From: Opitutus sp.
GTDB taxonomy: Bacteria > Verrucomicrobiota > Verrucomicrobiia > Opitutales > Opitutaceae
Reading direction: 5' to 3'
NCBI GenBank assembly: GCA_025361365.1
Contig: JANYAM010000090.1
Location: 1-34,807, forward strand
DNA length: 34,807 nt
A program made the translations under genes and the position numbers. How positions within the stretch are numbered: position 1 is the first letter of the stretch; each line of letters begins with the position of its first letter. Of this stretch, positions 24,479 to 32,074 are shown piece after piece. Below the pieces are notes generated by a model. That model did no database searches and had not been told where the DNA came from. It saw only the letters and a list, made by a program, of their open reading frames with translations.

Positions 24479-25024
24479 TCAAGGCAGCGGTGCGAGAAAG
24501 CGCACCAGGTTGGCGATGTGGTCGTCGAGGGGGACGCCGAGTTTGTCGCAGCCCAGCTGGATGGTGGCGCGGTCGATCTTGGCCGCGAAGCCGGGGTCCT
24601 TGAATTTTTTCTTGATGGAGCCGGCCTTCATCTGCCCGTAAGGCACAGGGTTCATTTTCCGGTAGGCGTAGAAGATGCCGGTGAGTTCGTCGGTGGCGAC
24701 GAGGGCGGCGGCGAGCTTGGTCTCGGGCAGCGTGGTAAAGCCGTGGTAGCCGTAAGCGTGCGCCTCGACCGCATGGCAGAGCTCGGGCGGATAACCCCAA
24801 CCCTTGAACCACTGCAGCGACGGCGCCGGGTGCGTGGCGGGGTGCTCCTCGTAATCGAGGTCGTGGAGCAGGCCGGTGAGATACCACAGCAGCGGATCTT
24901 CGCCGAATTGCGGCGCGTAACCTTCCATCGCGGTCGCGACCATCAGCGCGTGATGCCGCTGGTAGTCGTCTGTCACGTGCGCATGGAGCAGGGTGGTGGC
25001 GGCGTCCTTGGTCGGGAGATTCAT
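24479..25024 (-). CDS. HD-domain hydrolase
   Basis: 181 residues. RHHALMVATAMEGYAPQFGE supplies the first His, LTGLLHDLDYEEHP the HD pair, and HAVEAHAYG with LAAALVATDELTG the further metal ligands. The arrangement fits cytoplasmic HD phosphohydrolases such as nucleotidases. The substrate is unknown. Directly upstream lies a composite palindromic repeat (25025-25111). Confidence 0.88.
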   Translation of the reverse strand: MNLPTKDAATTLLHAHVTDDYQRHHALMVATAMEGYAPQFGEDPLLWYLTGLLHDLDYEEHPATHPAPSLQWFKGWGYPPELCHAVEAHAYGYHGFTTLPETKLAAALVATDELTGIFYAYRKMNPVPYGQMKAGSIKKKFKDPGFAAKIDRATIQLGCDKLGVPLDDHIANLVRFLAPLP

Positions 25025-25111
25025 GGCGAGACAGGATTAACCATGAAGGCACGAAGGGCACAAAGGGTTTTTGGAGGGCCGCGGCCCAGCTCGAGCTGGG
25101 CCCTCCAGTTG
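25025..25111. repeat. Composite repeat upstream of the HD gene
   Basis: A CGAAGGGCACAAAGGG-type stretch (25044-25068) is followed by tttttggagggccgcgg, an inner perfect palindrome cccagctcgagctggg and ccctccag. The outer ggaggg/ccctcc arms pair. The same order of parts recurs at 26507-26612, also directly 5' of a minus-strand gene. Confidence 0.8.
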
Positions 25112-25816
25112 TTACCCGGGGTTGGCGAGGCAGGCGTCAGGGAACGCCGGCTGCCGCCGCATCCACCGCATGAGGCACAGGCTGTTCGTGAGCGCCTCGT
25201 GCAACGCCGAGCCGAAATCGTAGGCGCGCTCGTCGTAGCCCGCCGCCTCGATCGCCTCGTCCATGCCGAGCATCACGGCAAACATCCGGGCGCGCAGGGC
25301 GGGGATGTAGACTTTGCTGAGGTTCACGAGCGGATCGGCCAGGTTGGCTTTGCAAACCGCGGCGTCGCTGGTGTGGTGCGAGCGACAGGCCTCGGGGCGT
25401 CCGGCATAGATCGAGCAGGAGCCGGCGACCAGCAGCGCGCAGCGCTGGCGGCTCGTGGCGCGCTGGCCGTTGGCGAACGCGGCGACGCGTCCGCGGTGCG
25501 CCGCGAGCTTGGCGATGACTTTGTTCAGGGCCGCCGGCGTGAAATGAACCTGGATGTGGTCGGCGGCGAAGAAGACCTCGTGGGCCTGCACATCCACCGG
25601 GACCTGGCAGCAGAAGGCGCAGCCGTCGCGGCAGGCGACCTTGGCGCGCACCCCGGGGGCGGTCTGGGCGTAGGTCGAGTCGAGCTCGTCCATGCCCCAG
25701 CGGAGCACCGGCATCATCTGCGCCGGGGTGCGGACTTCCAGCAGGCGGTCCTGCATCTCCGCGACGGTGCGGTCGAAGATCTGGAAGCGCTGGGCGACGG
25801 AGGTGCGGGCGGGCAT
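25112..25816 (-). CDS. YkgJ-type Cys-cluster protein, long form
   Basis: 234 residues from the ATG at 25816. ACRDGCAFCCQVPVDVQAHE is the CxxGCxxCC centre, followed by RCALLVAGSCSIYAGRPEAC and ACRSHHTSDAAVC. This is a longer relative of the 17610 gene, with an N-terminal helix region and a C-terminal helical tail. Iron or zinc binding is expected from the Cys content. The longer frame to 25885 would read into repeat DNA and is not used. Confidence 0.85.
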   Translation of the reverse strand: MPARTSVAQRFQIFDRTVAEMQDRLLEVRTPAQMMPVLRWGMDELDSTYAQTAPGVRAKVACRDGCAFCCQVPVDVQAHEVFFAADHIQVHFTPAALNKVIAKLAAHRGRVAAFANGQRATSRQRCALLVAGSCSIYAGRPEACRSHHTSDAAVCKANLADPLVNLSKVYIPALRARMFAVMLGMDEAIEAAGYDERAYDFGSALHEALTNSLCLMRWMRRQPAFPDACLANPG

Positions 25817-26030
25817 GCGGCCCCTCAAGTGTTGCAGGGGGCGGACCAAACGCGACAAGAATGGGCGAGGGCAAAGCCTTCTCACGCGAAGTCGCGAAGG
25901 ACGCGCAAGGATGTTTCCTTGTAGGGTCGCCGCTCGTCGGCGGACCGTGGTGGAGCGTGCTGACCTCAGCGCGCTTCAGGATCTGCGCCGCACCGAGGCA
26001 AGCGCGTTGGGGCAACGCGCTCCACCGGCC
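25817..26030. repeat. Cluster of REP-like hairpins between two genes
   Basis: This 214-bp gap holds a cgcgaagtcgcgaaggacgc repeat (25877-25896), gtcgccgctcgtcggcggac (hairpin, GTAG at its head), ggtggagcgtgctgacctca with its pairing GCGCGCTT, and agcgcgttggggcaacgcgc followed by tccacc (26001-26026). The last two are a mirror-placed pair of the same REP family as in the 1890/3486 modules. Confidence 0.8.
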
Positions 26031-26501
26031 TTACTTCTTCTCCGCCGGCGGGACCTTCGTGGCCTGCCAGGTGATGACCTGCCAGCGGCCGTCGCGGAAG
26101 ATAAGCGTGCCGCTGTTGCGATAGGTGTCGGTGGTGCCGTCAGCTTTCCGCGCGACGAGGCGGAAGGTGAGGGCGGCGAATCCGTTGTAAGGACGGATGT
26201 TGATGTCCTCGGCGGTGTAGACAGGCGGGGCCGCCTCGGCGAGCGGCGGCTGGCTGACCTTGGTCGCGGTCTGGCGGACGTTGGCCATGATCTCGGGTTT
26301 GGTGCGGACGACGCCCATGGCGCTGGTATAGATGACGTCGTCGGCCCAGAATTTCTCGTGGCGGGCCGGGTCGCTGTTGTGGGTGAGAAAGTCGGTCAGG
26401 AGCTCCATGATGTAGACATTCGCGACCGGGGCGCCGGCGTCGGCGGCGCGGGCCGACAGGGCGGACAACAGCACGAGGCAGGCAAGCAGCGGGGTTTTCA
26501 T
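26031..26501 (-). CDS. Exported SnoaL/DUF4440-like protein
   Basis: 156 residues from the ATG at 26501, signal peptide MKTPLLACLVLLSALSARA. The NTF2-like fold is suggested by YIMELLTDFLTHNSDPARHE near the start, WADDVIYTSAMGVVRTKPEI, and the closing YRNSGTLIFRDGRWQVITWQ. Function unknown; exported NTF2-like domains are common as binding modules. Not closely similar to the SnoaL gene at 3657. Confidence 0.82.
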   Translation of the reverse strand: MKTPLLACLVLLSALSARAADAGAPVANVYIMELLTDFLTHNSDPARHEKFWADDVIYTSAMGVVRTKPEIMANVRQTATKVSQPPLAEAAPPVYTAEDINIRPYNGFAALTFRLVARKADGTTDTYRNSGTLIFRDGRWQVITWQATKVPPAEKK

Positions 26502-26506
26502 GGCGG

Positions 26507-26612
26507 ACAGACTAGTCGATGCTTGAGTCACAAAAAGCACAAAGAGTGGAGTTTTGGAGGGTCCGCGTCCCTGCGGACCGCCCGGCTCGCAGGGACGCGA
26601 GCCCTCCAGCGA
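26507..26612. repeat. Composite repeat upstream of the SnoaL-like gene
   Basis: A CACAAAAAGCACAAAGAG stretch (26528-26546) is followed by ttttggagggtccgcgtccc, a GC-rich stem pairing tgcgga/tccgca-type arms, and gagccctccag. The parts and order match 25025-25111. Confidence 0.8.
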
Positions 26613-27122
26613 TCAGGGTGGGCTCAATTCCGCCAGGTGGCGATCCGTCTCGGCGAGGTTCTGCTGCAGCTTGGCCAGGACTTCTTTTTCGCTGCCGATC
26701 CGGCGGGTGACGGACTCGGGTGTGCCGAGGGCCGCTGTCCAGGCCACCTGTTGCTCGTCGTGATCGAGCATCTTGGTGATCTCGTCGACTTCGCGGGAGA
26801 AGCGGGCTTTTCTCGCCTGCCAGCCGAGGAGCACGACGGCGTGGACGGTCTTGCCGTTGGCGACCTTCACCATGTCCTCCTCGCGGCCGGCGGCGGTCGC
26901 GATGTCGCGGTTCATGGCATCGAGCTGCAGTTCCTGGGTGGCGGTGTCGAAATCCTTGAGCTGCTCCGGCGTGAAGCGCGTGCCCAGGTCGGCCCGGAAG
27001 CGGGTGAACTCACTCGGCGAAGTCGCGCTGACGGTGATGTCCGGCAGATCGGCTTGCTTCGCGCAACCGGCGAGGAGACCGAAGATCAGGAAGGCGAGGA
27101 AGCGGGGAAGGGGCACCGGCAC
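26613..27122 (-). CDS. Lipoprotein, paralogue of the 27804 gene
   Basis: 169 residues from a GTG at 27122, giving MPVPLPRFLAFLIFGLLAGC, a lipoprotein signal. The mature part matches the C-terminal half of the 27804-28727 product: EFTRFRADLGTRFTPEQLKD against EFARFRADLGTRFTPAQLEE, then VVLLGWQARKARF against VVVLGWRARKDRL, then GTPESVTRRIGSEKEVLAKL against GTPEAVTRRLASEKEVLAKL. No known family recognised. Upstream codons read a CGCAAAG-type repeat (27130-27160), so the longer frame to 27194 is doubtful. Confidence 0.8.
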   Translation of the reverse strand: MPVPLPRFLAFLIFGLLAGCAKQADLPDITVSATSPSEFTRFRADLGTRFTPEQLKDFDTATQELQLDAMNRDIATAAGREEDMVKVANGKTVHAVVLLGWQARKARFSREVDEITKMLDHDEQQVAWTAALGTPESVTRRIGSEKEVLAKLQQNLAETDRHLAELSPP

Positions 27123-27129
27123 AGCATTC

Positions 27130-27160
27130 TTTTCAACGCAAAGACGCGGAGACGCCAAGA
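27130..27160. repeat. CGCAAAG-type repeat at a gene start
   Basis: ttttcaacgcaaagacgcgg followed by agacgccaaga is nearly the same as the stretch at 30094-30121, and in both places it lies immediately 5' of a minus-strand start codon. Confidence 0.75.
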
Positions 27161-27206
27161 CACAATCGGGCTTGAGTGGAGGGACGGGAACCATTCCACC
27201 GATCCG

Positions 27207-27791
27207 CTAGCCGCGCAGCGTCCAGCGCCCGATCGGGATGTGGCGCGTCTTGCCCAACAGGCTGTGCACGAGGACAAATTCGTGCACGGTCCAGCCGATG
27301 GGTTCCACCGTTTCCTCGGCGACGGACTTGGCGTCGTAGAGGAGGGTCACATGCGGGATGAACTGGGCGCTGACGTGGCGGCCCAGGCCGGCCCGTCTCA
27401 AGGCCGCACCCAGGTTTTGCTGAAAATCCTTCAGCGGCCCGACGCCCGCGTCGCCGCGCAGCACCAGCGGGAGCTTGCCTGATTTTCCCGTGAAGCTGCC
27501 CGCGCGGTCAAAGCTCACCGCGAAGGGACGCGCCGAGATGGTGGCGGCCGCCTCGGTTGCGGTCCGAACCAGGGCTTCCGGCAGGCCGACATAGTCACCC
27601 AGGTGAAACAAGGTGACATGGAAGCGCTCCGGTGGCAGCGGAATGCCCCGCAAGGCGTGGCGGGCGCGGAGCTGTTCCGCGGTCCGCGTGATGCGAAGAG
27701 GAATCGCGGGCTCGGGGAAAATTCCGACGAAGAGCCGGTCGGTCGGCTGCTGCGGGGCAGACATCCCGGGCAGGGAAAATTGATCAACCAT
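27207..27791 (-). CDS. thpR: 2'-5' RNA ligase / RNA 2',3'-cyclic phosphodiesterase
   Basis: 194 residues. The two HxT motifs of the 2H phosphoesterase fold are present: RFHVTLFHLGDYV and QFIPHVTLLYD. RLFVGIFPEP at the start and FVLVHSLLGKTRHIPIGRW near the end are typical of ThpR (LigT). The enzyme hydrolyses 2',3'-cyclic phosphate ends and can reverse-ligate in vitro. Flanked by two paralogous unknowns, with 12 bp to the upstream one. Confidence 0.9.
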   Translation of the reverse strand: MVDQFSLPGMSAPQQPTDRLFVGIFPEPAIPLRITRTAEQLRARHALRGIPLPPERFHVTLFHLGDYVGLPEALVRTATEAAATISARPFAVSFDRAGSFTGKSGKLPLVLRGDAGVGPLKDFQQNLGAALRRAGLGRHVSAQFIPHVTLLYDAKSVAEETVEPIGWTVHEFVLVHSLLGKTRHIPIGRWTLRG

Positions 27792-27803
27792 GGCGAACGG
27801 ATG

Positions 27804-28727
27804 CTAATTTTCCTGAGGCCGGCCAATCACTTCGTCCATCTCAGTGAGACGGCGCAGGGCGTCGTCGCGGTCGCGTCTGAGTTTGGCGAGGACTTCCTTC
27901 TCGCTGGCGAGGCGGCGGGTGACGGCCTCGGGCGTGCCGGTGGCGGCGGTCTTGGCGGCTTCGGCTGTATCCTCGTTAACCAGCCGGATGGCCCCGGGGA
28001 TTTCACGGATGAGCCGGTCCTTTCTCGCGCGCCAGCCGAGCACGACCACGTCGGGGAAGGTCTTCCGATTGACGCCGGCCAGCAGGTTGGCCTCGCGGCC
28101 GGGCGCCGCGAGCTGTAGCTCCTGGATGGTGATGTCGAATTCCTCCAGCTGCGCCGGCGTGAACCGCGTGCCGAGGTCCGCCCGGAACCGGGCAAATTCA
28201 TCGGCGGAGGCCGCGCTCACGATGATGTTCGCCTTGGCGGCCACCACCATGGCCTTCAGGAGGGAATCGAAGTCGGCCGGGGCCAGGTGAAAGGGGACCG
28301 GAGGGTAGCTGTCACCCTTGTCGGGCTGACGGATCAGCGTGAGGCTGATGGCGCCGCCGTGACGGACGGACGACATCCGCAGGAGGCCGCTGCTCAACGT
28401 ATCGATGTCGGCAAAGGTTTGCTCCCTGCCGTCGGGGCCGCCCTTCACGCGATTGAGATTGTCCGAGAAAAGTTTCCATTCCTTTTCGTGGAAAAACATG
28501 GGGCCGCCATAGGGCGAGCGCCTGAAGTGGAGGTTGATGCTCCGGCTGCCGTCTGGCTGGTATTCGACGACGATGGCCAGGGTCGCGACCCGGCCCTCCT
28601 CGAAATAAGCGATATCCTTGTAGCCGCTGCCAGCGCGCGCGTTGGGGCTGCTCAGGCCGGCCAGGAGCAAGACGATCCCACTCAGGGCCATGAACCGAGG
28701 CGACCAAAAGGCAGTCGGAGGCTTCAT
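27804..28727 (-). CDS. Exported unknown protein with the shared paralogous domain
   Basis: 307 residues from the ATG at 28727. A signal peptide (to about residue 32) is followed by an N-terminal domain of about 150 residues (VATLAIVVEYQPDGSRSINL; HGGAISLTLIRQPDKG), absent from the 26613 paralogue. The C-terminal half carries the shared block described there, rich in charged helices and likely coiled. No family is recognised. The gene ends 13 bp before thpR, which ends about 84 bp before the second paralogue. Confidence 0.8.
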   Translation of the reverse strand: MKPPTAFWSPRFMALSGIVLLLAGLSSPNARAGSGYKDIAYFEEGRVATLAIVVEYQPDGSRSINLHFRRSPYGGPMFFHEKEWKLFSDNLNRVKGGPDGREQTFADIDTLSSGLLRMSSVRHGGAISLTLIRQPDKGDSYPPVPFHLAPADFDSLLKAMVVAAKANIIVSAASADEFARFRADLGTRFTPAQLEEFDITIQELQLAAPGREANLLAGVNRKTFPDVVVLGWRARKDRLIREIPGAIRLVNEDTAEAAKTAATGTPEAVTRRLASEKEVLAKLRRDRDDALRRLTEMDEVIGRPQEN

Positions 28728-28771
28728 GCGCGGAGTGTCGGGATTGAGGGGGAATATGGCAACGCCGCGCC

Positions 28772-29512
28772 TCAGCTGGGGCGCGGGCGACTCGGATCGC
28801 TGCCATACCAGGTGCCTTCGCTGCGGACGAAGAGGCAGCGGCACGATGAGATGCGGTCGGCCAGGTGCTGGTCCGCCTGCTTGCCCATTTGGTGGCTGTG
28901 GATGCCGGGACCGTAGGCGAAATCCGTCATCGCCTTGAGGCTGGACCAGAACGTGACCGTCGAGGGATCGTATTCGAGGGCGCGCGGAAAGAAGAAGGAT
29001 TGCTGCGAATGCAGCGCCGGGTTGCCGGTCATGGCCATGCGCACCGCCATGACGCCGGTGGAGAATTCGCGCACGCGGTTCAGGTCCAGCTCGGGCGTCA
29101 CGGTCCAGCCGGTCGTGGTGACGACGGCGAGGGGCGTGCCCTCCGGCGGCGGGGCGACGAGGGCGGATTCGGCGAAGGGCAGGCCGGGTTGGGCGCGATC
29201 AGGGTGATTGGACACACCGCGCTGGCGGAAAGGCTGGAGGATACCGGCCCATGATTCGCGCGCCCCGGCGAACCACGGCAGAAGTTCCTTGCGGGAATCG
29301 ATCCAGCGGTCAGCGGAAGCCCGGTCGGCGTGATAGCCATAGGCGGCGAAGACGAAGGCTTGCTGGGAGGCGGGCTCGGTGCCGGCGGCGCGGGTGTCGG
29401 CGGCGACGCCGGCAAAGACCAATCCCGGGAAGTCTCCCGGGGCGATACCGCCATTGGCGCGGATGGCGTCAAAGCGGGCCAGCTGCAGGGTGATGAAGGA
29501 CGCGGAGGACAA
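28772..29512 (-). CDS. Unknown protein, possibly dimeric alpha/beta barrel (CrtA-like)
   Basis: The frame is open from 29620, but it overlaps the YdeI-like gene (stop at 29539) and contains no ATG. A TTG at 29512 gives about 246 residues opening SSASFITLQLARFDAIRANG. The C-terminal half has STVTFWSSLKAMTDFAYGPG and HSHQMGKQADQHLADRISSC, which loosely recall dimeric alpha/beta-barrel monooxygenases such as spheroidene monooxygenase. That resemblance is weak. Start codon and family are both uncertain; base usage supports coding. Confidence 0.6.
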   Translation of the reverse strand: MSSASFITLQLARFDAIRANGGIAPGDFPGLVFAGVAADTRAAGTEPASQQAFVFAAYGYHADRASADRWIDSRKELLPWFAGARESWAGILQPFRQRGVSNHPDRAQPGLPFAESALVAPPPEGTPLAVVTTTGWTVTPELDLNRVREFSTGVMAVRMAMTGNPALHSQQSFFFPRALEYDPSTVTFWSSLKAMTDFAYGPGIHSHQMGKQADQHLADRISSCRCLFVRSEGTWYGSDPSRPRPS

Positions 29513-29538
29513 GGGGCGTAGTTCTCGCTCGGGAATTG

Positions 29539-30084
29539 TCAGCCCTTCGGCAGCGGCTGCCAGTTTTCGCCGGCGGTCTGGTGGTCCTTCCGCATCCAGA
29601 TCAGGCCGCTGAAACAGCACACCCGCTTCTTGCCCGCGCTAAGCATGGAGCAGGCGGTCTTGATCCGCTTCACGCGCGTGGCTTCCAATTTGCCGGAGCT
29701 CAGCCAGAGCACCCAGTTCTGCCGGGCGTTCGGCGTGATTGACGCCCATTGCGCCTCCGCGCGGGGAACACCGGCGATGGCCGTGCGCAGATCCGTCGGC
29801 ACGCGGGCCGCCGGCTCGTCGTCGACCCGGATGATTTCGACGGTCACCGTGTCACCCGGCGCCGCGCCCGCGGCATCGTGCATGACTGCGTTGACCTTAA
29901 AGGCATGGCCGCCTTTGCCCTCGAGTGCGGCCCGGAAAGGGAAGCCGTTGATCGTGGCCTCGACCACGGTGCGGCCGGCGGGGAGCCTGGCGCTTGCGGC
30001 CTTGGGCAGGGTCAGAAGGCCGGCCTCCAACCTGGCACTGAAACGGATCGTCGGTTTGGTCTCGTGTGACTGGACCGGTTTCAT
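29539..30084 (-). CDS. YdeI/OmpD-associated, DUF1905-type protein
   Basis: 181 residues from the ATG at 30084. IRFSARLEAG and PFRAALEGKGGHAFKVNAVM with GAAPGDTVTVEIIRVDDEP form the DUF1905 barrel. Then DLRTAIAGVPRAEAQWASIT and ARQNWVLWLSSGKLEATRVK match the YdeI/OpdA C-terminal helical part. Related proteins have been linked to peptide or bacteriocin tolerance, not proved here. An upstream TTG frame start (30099) is rejected. It sits next to a perfect inverted repeat. Confidence 0.85.
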   Translation of the reverse strand: MKPVQSHETKPTIRFSARLEAGLLTLPKAASARLPAGRTVVEATINGFPFRAALEGKGGHAFKVNAVMHDAAGAAPGDTVTVEIIRVDDEPAARVPTDLRTAIAGVPRAEAQWASITPNARQNWVLWLSSGKLEATRVKRIKTACSMLSAGKKRVCCFSGLIWMRKDHQTAGENWQPLPKG

Positions 30085-30097
30085 GGAGGATATTTTC

Positions 30098-30182
30098 AAC
30101 GCAAAGGCGCAAAGACGCCAATAAATAATCGGCCGGAAAGCTTCCTCAAATCCGGCCCTTAGCGTCTTTGCGCCTTTGCGTT
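30098..30182. repeat. Perfect nested inverted repeat
   Basis: A 21-bp arm (30098-30118, aacgcaaaggcgcaaagacg c) is repeated exactly in reverse complement at 30162-30182. Inside, ggccgga (30131-30137) pairs with tccggcc (30151-30157). It lies between the divergent YdeI-like and PilZ genes. The arms belong to the dispersed CGCAAAG family. Confidence 0.95.
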
Positions 30183-30260
30183 AGATTTGGCTGCTTTTTT
30201 TAAGATAGGGCCGGACGCCAGTTGTGCTTTGCCAAAAAAGCGTCATGGTGCCGGGTTCAT

Positions 30261-30998
30261 ATGGGTGATAAAGAAGCCAAGACCGGGGAATCCCAACGCA
30301 AGCAGACACGTTATGCGGTGAGCGACGACTGCCGGATCCGCGCGTCCATCTCCATCCAGAGCTCCGAGCCGGGGGCGGTGCACAAGGACTGGCCGGGCGT
30401 GCTGGTGGACTTGTCCCCGGGCGGCTGCCACGTCCAGATCAGCATCGGGGCGGTGGCCTACAACGGCGACAGCTGCGTGGTGAAACTGTCCCACGGGACG
30501 ATGAAGACGGAGGTGCGGGGCATTCTCGCCCACTACGTCTGTTCGGCGCGGTATTCGGTGTGCGGTGTGCGGTTCAACTCTTACGCCGGGGAATCCGACA
30601 AGGTGCTGCAGTCATTTCTCAAGGCCGTCATCGCGAGCGCCACGCTGAAGGGCGGGCCCACCGACAGCGATATCTCGGGGCAATACAAGGAGGAGTATCG
30701 CGGGGCCGGCCACACGAAACTGGTCGCCTATCGCAACAACAAGCCGGAGCGCGGGGTCGTGGCCTTCGATTACACGATGGGGCGCTTCGGGGCGTCGCTG
30801 ATGGGGGGCGACGCGGACATGTTCAAGAACAAGTCCATGGTGATCTTCAAGGCGGCGCCCACGGAGAAGGGTGGCGCGGGTGCACCGCTCGTGGAGTCGC
30901 AAATCGCGGAGGCGCGCTGGGAATTTGCCGTCGCGGCGTCGAATTTACCCAAGGTCGTTCCGCCGGACCTGCGGAAGTTTCTGCGGCTGGTGAGTTGA
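30261..30998 (+). CDS. PilZ-domain protein
   Basis: 245 residues from ATG 30261. The cyclic-di-GMP-binding signature is complete: RKQTR (13-17, RxxxR) and DLSPGG (50-55, DxSxxG). The PilZ barrel runs to about residue 125 with SARYSVCGVRFNSYAGESDK. A C-terminal part of about 120 residues (HTKLVAYRNNKPERGVVAFD, PKVVPPDLRKFLRLVS) has no family I recognise. A cytoplasmic c-di-GMP effector is likely. No diguanylate cyclase is nearby. Confidence 0.85.
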   Translation: MGDKEAKTGESQRKQTRYAVSDDCRIRASISIQSSEPGAVHKDWPGVLVDLSPGGCHVQISIGAVAYNGDSCVVKLSHGTMKTEVRGILAHYVCSARYSVCGVRFNSYAGESDKVLQSFLKAVIASATLKGGPTDSDISGQYKEEYRGAGHTKLVAYRNNKPERGVVAFDYTMGRFGASLMGGDADMFKNKSMVIFKAAPTEKGGAGAPLVESQIAEARWEFAVAASNLPKVVPPDLRKFLRLVS

Positions 30999-31055
30999 GC
31001 CGCCTGCACGGTTGGAGAGGCCCGGCGGCAGACCGCCGTGGACCGGGGTCGGGAT

Positions 31056-31217
31056 TCAGGTCTGGCGCTCCGCGCCCGGCCGGCGCCGTCGGCACGCGTC
31101 GGAGCAGTATTTAACCTCGTCCCAAACCTTCGCCCACTTGCGGCGCCACGTGAAGGGCCGGCCGCAGACCACGCAGGTCTTCTGCGGGAGATCCGCTTTG
31201 CGACGCATCTTGGGCAT
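31056..31217 (-). CDS. DUF2256 small Cys protein
   Basis: 53 residues, [20 protein letters not shown] then [20 protein letters not shown] and [13 protein letters not shown]. The CxxC...CxxxC arrangement and the PFxWRRKW core are the DUF2256 pattern, a small zinc-ribbon-like family of unknown function. The ATG lies 5 bp after the SDR stop codon, so translation is likely coupled. Confidence 0.9.
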   Translation of the reverse strand: MPKMRRKADLPQKTCVVCGRPFTWRRKWAKVWDEVKYCSDACRRRRPGAERQT

Positions 31218-31222
31218 CAGGA

Positions 31223-32074
31223 TCAGGCGGATGGAAACTCGGTGGCCGCGGCGACCGGGGCCCAGGCTTCGAGTTCGCGTTGCGCGGCCGCGAGGGTGCG
31301 GCGGGTCTTCTCATAGGCGTAGGCTCCGAGCACCAGACGCAGCGGTGGACGTTGGGCGTCGACGGCCGCAAGGATCGCGGCTGCCGCCCGGCTCGGGTCG
31401 CCCGGTTGCTGGCCATGCACCGACGCCAGGTAACGCGCGAATTTGCCGCGCGACGCGTCGTAGTCAGCCTGGGGCGCCGCGACGTGCGTCAGTGACCGCC
31501 CGATGAAGTCGGTGCGAAACGGGCCGGGCTGCACGAGGGTGACCTTCAGACCAAAGGGCCGGGTCTCCTGCGCGAGCGATTCGGCGGCTCCCTCGAGGGC
31601 GCGCTTGGCCGCGCCGTAAATGCCGAAGCCCGGATAATTGGCGATGGCGGCGGCCGCGCTCAGGAAGACGACATGCCCGCCCCGGCGGGTCCGGAAATGC
31701 GGGAGCACGGCGCGGGTGACCCGCAGCGCGCCCAGGAAGTTGACCTCGAAGTTGTGCGCGATCTCGGCCTCGCTCGTCTCCTCGATGGCGCCGACCAGGC
31801 CGGTGCCGGCGTTGTTCACCAGCACATCGAGCCGGCCAAAGCGCGCCAAGGCCTCGGCCACCGCCGCCTCGACCTGCGCGGGCTGGGTGACATCGAGCGC
31901 CAGCGGCCGGCACGCGTCGGGATATTCGGCGGCCAGCGCGGCCAGGCGCGCGGGGTCGCGGGCGGTCGCGACGACACGATCGCCGCGGGCCAGGGCGGCG
32001 GCGGCGAGGGCCTGACCGAGGCCGCTGGAGCAGCCGGTGATAAACCAGACGGGCGGGGAAGACGGGGTGTTCAT
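31223..32074 (-). CDS. Short-chain dehydrogenase/reductase
   Basis: 283 residues. Classical SDR features: [15 protein letters not shown] (TGxxxGxG cofactor loop), [14 protein letters not shown], catalytic Ser in [16 protein letters not shown], and [10 protein letters not shown] (YxxxK). The lack of an acidic residue after strand 2 ([11 protein letters not shown]) suggests NADP(H). The substrate is unknown. The ATG overlaps the DUF2071 stop (ATGA), and the DUF2256 gene follows, forming a three-gene unit. Confidence 0.92.
   Translation of the reverse strand: MNTPSSPPVWFITGCSSGLGQALAAAALARGDRVVATARDPARLAALAAEYPDACRPLALDVTQPAQVEAAVAEALARFGRLDVLVNNAGTGLVGAIEETSEAEIAHNFEVNFLGALRVTRAVLPHFRTRRGGHVVFLSAAAAIANYPGFGIYGAAKRALEGAAESLAQETRPFGLKVTLVQPGPFRTDFIGRSLTHVAAPQADYDASRGKFARYLASVHGQQPGDPSRAAAAILAAVDAQRPPLRLVLGAYAYEKTRRTLAAAQRELEAWAPVAAATEFPSA

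Noticed and set aside
31463-31913. Second minus-strand frame within the SDR region
   Set aside because: Out-of-frame shadow of the SDR coding sequence, Arg/Gly/Ala-rich without motifs.
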